A DNA stretch of 64,000 bases from Psococerastis gibbosa. Its lineage: Eukaryota; Arthropoda; Insecta; Psocodea; Psocidae. The DNA is taken from the NCBI GenBank assembly GCA_963971405.1, contig OZ020488.1:3348001-3412000 (forward strand), given 5' to 3'. The translations under genes and the position numbers were made by a program. Below the pieces are notes generated by a model that worked only from the letters and a program-made list of their open reading frames with translations, did no database searches and was not told the DNA's origin. Of this stretch, positions 61,685-64,000 are shown one piece after another. Position 1 is the first letter of the stretch; each line of letters starts with the position of its first letter.

Positions 61685-61860
61685 CGGCGAGGGACGTGGT
61701 CGAGTGGTTAAAGGGCTTGCATTTCAATTGGGAGAACGGTATAGTTCGAATCCTCAAGGGGATCGGCTTTACATAATAATTCAAAGAAGAATACAAGAGA
61801 AATCGTCCAGAAACCATCAGTCCTTATCAGGACTAAACCATCAGTTCTCCTCAGGACTCC
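61685..61860 (+). repeat. tRNA-derived SINE 4
   Basis: GGGACGTGGTCGAGTGGTTA holds an A box and TAGTTCGAATCCTC a B box about 30 bases on, at normal tRNA spacing. The T stem and acceptor do not close, so it is a SINE head or tRNA pseudogene. The unrelated body has an internal pair CAGTCCTTATCAGGACT / CAGTTCTCCTCAGGACT. Single copy in the window. Confidence 0.55.
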
Positions 61861-62047
61861 CCTGACAATGGGCTCAGCCCTAATCGTTCGATGACTATGA
61901 GGTCCATGCCTCTAATGACTATTAACACAGCAGGTAATATAAGTCCAACTAACCCTTTGTTAAATAAGTCAAGTATGGCTAATAGCGAGGAAATGTATGT
62001 GGCAGTGGAGGGAAAGTGACCAGACCTTAAAAAAGAACCGGTGCGAG

Positions 62048-62205
62048 CAAGGCCGTAGCCAGAGGGGGGATCTAGGGGGTCCGGACCCCTCATGAAATAT
62101 TTGCAGTGTACACTAGATAGAATGGAGTTTTAAGTATATTGAGGTTACCTCACCTCCGGCAGTCAGACGGGCCCCTCCCGAAAAAAAATTCTGACTACGG
62201 CCTTG
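62048..62205 (+). mobile_element. hAT-like MITE family K, copy 1
   Basis: Ends CAAGGCCGTAGCCAGA and, in reverse, CAAGGCCGTAGTCAGA. Flanks GGTGCGAG (62040-62047) and GGTACGAG (62206-62213) form an 8-bp TSD with one difference. It is inserted into a family M remnant: AAAAGAACCGGTGCGAG to the left is the M end. Confidence 0.8.
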
Positions 62206-62213
62206 GGTACGAG

Positions 62214-62390
62214 CGAACCCGTCTTTACTTCCATCAAAATTAATTGAGTAGTTTACCCGCAAATTGACAAACAGACCGATAGACAAACATTTCGTAAATA
62301 AAAACACTTCTTTGGGTTCCTGGGACCTCAAACGTGCCAAATTTCGACGGTCACAATCCACCTTATCTTTAGGGACACGATCTCTCCAGG
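62214..62390 (+). mobile_element. Fragment of TIR transposon family M
   Basis: TTCCATCAAAATTAATTGAG, TAGTTTACCCGCAAATTGAC, AAACAGACCGATAGACAAAC, TTTGGGTTCCTGGGACCTCA, CGACGGTCACAATCC match 15075-15245 of copy B in the same order. The MITE at 62048 separates it from its end sequence. Confidence 0.65.
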
Positions 62391-62429
62391 ATGCGTCTGT
62401 ATATTGACATTTAAAATGCACTGGTTCTG

Positions 62430-64000
62430 TTCTCCATAGCTTGTGTCACAGTTCATCCCTCTATCCCATATAGAACAATTGTGAACACATAACTTTTCAC
62501 CATTCGCAATCTAAGGTCCAACCGTAGATTCCAACACCAAAGTAATTTCTGCATTTGATGAAGACATTTCGAGCTTGTTCAGTGCGGCTGCGAACAAAGG
62601 GCTGCGAACAAAGGGCTACTTGGCGATGCCAGGTGTGCAAAGCAGTTAGTCACCCAGCGTACTCGGATAAGGCACAGCTGAAGGCTATCGAGAGCAAAAT
62701 TGATAGCCTAGCCGTCGGACTTAAGAAAATGGAATCAGTGCCAGAGGAAATAAAAACCATACAGTCATCCCTGAAATTTCTGTTGGACATATATGACGTC
62801 ATAAAGGGTGAGATACAAGACGAAAAAAAGAAGAGAGAGGTTTTATCAAAAGAGGTATCAGTCCTAAAAAGTCAGAACCAATGGCTAAATCGAGAATTGT
62901 TAAAGATAAAAACAGATGTGAACGATCTCAACCAATATGGCCGGAAAAACAACGTTGAGATGCATGGACTTGACATAAGCGAAAATGAAGACCTCATGAA
63001 GGTAATAACAGATATTTCTGAGCACCTTCGACTCCCAGTAATACAATAAACAAACTCAATCGAAGCCTGCCACCGACTGAAAACACCAAAAATGAAGCCA
63101 GCAGTCATAATTAAGTTTTCAAGGCGTACGGTAAGGATACAGAGGAGTGGCTAAAAAAGAAGAGAACAGGACTCACGAGCAAAAACCTAATCACTGGAGG
63201 CTCCGACGACAGAATATTTATCAATGAGAACTTAACGCCATTCATAAAGAGTTATTCTGGCAGGCGAGGAGAGCAGCCAAAAACTTAAACTACAAATTTG
63301 TGTGGGTCTCAGATGGTCAAATATTCATGCCAAAAGACGAACACAACCCAAAACTACGCATTCACCTACTAGAAGACACACCAAAGAGCCCGTCAAACAA
63401 TGCCCCCCCCCCCCATCAGCTGGTACTACCCCTCCTACTACTACCACGGCCAGTGTTGTTGGCACAAGTTCACGGCACCAGATTTAGACTAGAGTAGTTA
63501 TGTACTTACAATTTTTTAAACCGTTACTTGATAATAATGGCATTTAACATTTTTTTATTGCAATATTCGCTCGATTAGGCACAACTTCGACCACCTAGTA
63601 ACACTACGTCACTCAGATATCTATAAAAATATTAACTATCAGCTGATAGTGCTTAGTGAATCTTGGATTACCAAATCAGAGTTCAAACTATTTAAAATAC
63701 GAGGCTATACGGGAAGATTACAAGAAAGAGCCAATGGAAGATCAGGGGGCGTGGTCCTGTACATCTGAGACGACGTTCAATATGATACTGTAGGTTGCTA
63801 TGCTCGTACCGAAATGTAAAAACTAACATAAATAACTTTTTATATGAAATAGATGACCTCTTACACATGGAGAGTACAAAGTTTGACGCTCTACTTGGTG
63901 ACATAAACCAGGATATAAGTACACAAACATCAGATTCTATAAACTATTTAAATTATTTTTCTTCACAGGGCTTTCAATCGCACATACAAGGCCCAACGAG
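62430..64000 (+). mobile_element. CR1-like LINE, 5' part: ORF1 and start of endonuclease ORF2, cut by the window edge
   Basis: ORF1 (62555-63049, continuing in another frame to about 63400) has a zinc-finger-like start (WRCQVCKAVSHPAYS), a long coiled coil (KIDSLAVGLKKMESVPEEIK .. NQWLNRELLKIKTDVNDLNQ), then YGRKNNVEMHGLDISENEDL, SIEACHRLKTPKMKPAVIIK, FINENL, WQARRAAKNLNYKFVWVSDG: the coiled-coil/RRM-like ORF1 of CR1/Jockey-group LINEs. One or more frameshifts near 63049-63140 split it. From 63556 an endonuclease start follows: SIRHNFDHLVTLRHS, LIVLSESWITKSEFKLFKIR, GYTGRLQERANGRSGGVVLY then one in-frame TGA, and after a loss LLGDINQDISTQTSDSINYL, NYFSSQGFQSHIQGPTR with the GD(F/I)N motif. 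Reverse transcriptase would lie beyond 64000. Confidence 0.85.

Noticed and set aside
61685-61790. tRNA gene
   Set aside because: A and B boxes are present but the acceptor and T stems do not close. Called a SINE head.

Overview
The window looks like AT-rich, repeat-saturated animal DNA, most probably a large intron or intergenic tract of a big metazoan genome. Support comes from the mix of element families: truncated LINE tails carrying RNase H or CR1-like ORF1/endonuclease, a Penelope-like element, hAT and PIF/Harbinger MITEs, several tRNA-derived SINEs, long trinucleotide tracts, and a spliceosomal exon. An arthropod, perhaps a crustacean, is my guess, but nothing here fixes the taxon. No bacterial operon, CRISPR array, rRNA or intact tRNA gene was seen, and no LTR retrovirus, Polinton or other capsid-bearing element was recognised. 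All homologies were read by eye, so repeat edges are approximate unless an exact target-site duplication (TSD) is quoted.

Host genes. The best host feature is a short exon at 37165-37249 (+) with a good acceptor, an ATG, a signal peptide and a GTAAGT donor. Two weaker exon-like pieces lie at about 2433-2718, where CpG-rich DNA ends at a GTAAGC donor, and at 8709-8879. Nearly all other ORFs are transposon debris or low-complexity DNA.

Layout. 1-7 kb: a dispersed repeat (family T), a Penelope-like terminal insertion forming a 73-bp perfect inverted repeat that contains a hammerhead-ribozyme-like motif, a hAT-like MITE, and a 1.23-kb foldback element. 7-20 kb: copies A and B of a terminal-inverted-repeat transposon (family M) with an internal GACA tract, a LINE RNase H tail, Harbinger-like hairpin MITEs, and repeat families S, T and V. 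20-27 kb: a huge ATC/TTC microsatellite, a 9-bp minisatellite, SINEs, another Harbinger-like MITE. 28-37 kb: packed LINE 3' ends, mostly on the minus strand, a Penelope-like element with GIY-YIG domain and a second hammerhead-like motif, SINEs with a LINE tail nested inside one, and a repeat-associated ORF of unknown function. 37-43 kb: the signal-peptide exon, two hAT elements with exact 8-bp TSDs, family M copy C inside a tandem duplication. 43-52 kb: LINE 3' ends, SINEs, a TATCGATA-rich element. 52.8-53.9 kb: a satellite of about 165 bp broken by a palindromic insertion with a 13-bp TSD. 54-64 kb: SINEs, hAT-like MITEs and the 5' part of a CR1-like LINE that runs off the right edge.

The layers of insertion (SINE hit by LINE, transposon M hit by a retroposon, satellite hit by a foldback, M hit by a hAT-like MITE) give a relative chronology readable from the TSDs. 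The most striking observations are the paired hammerhead-like motifs in Penelope-like termini with covarying stems, and the family of Harbinger-like MITEs sharing a hairpin core.
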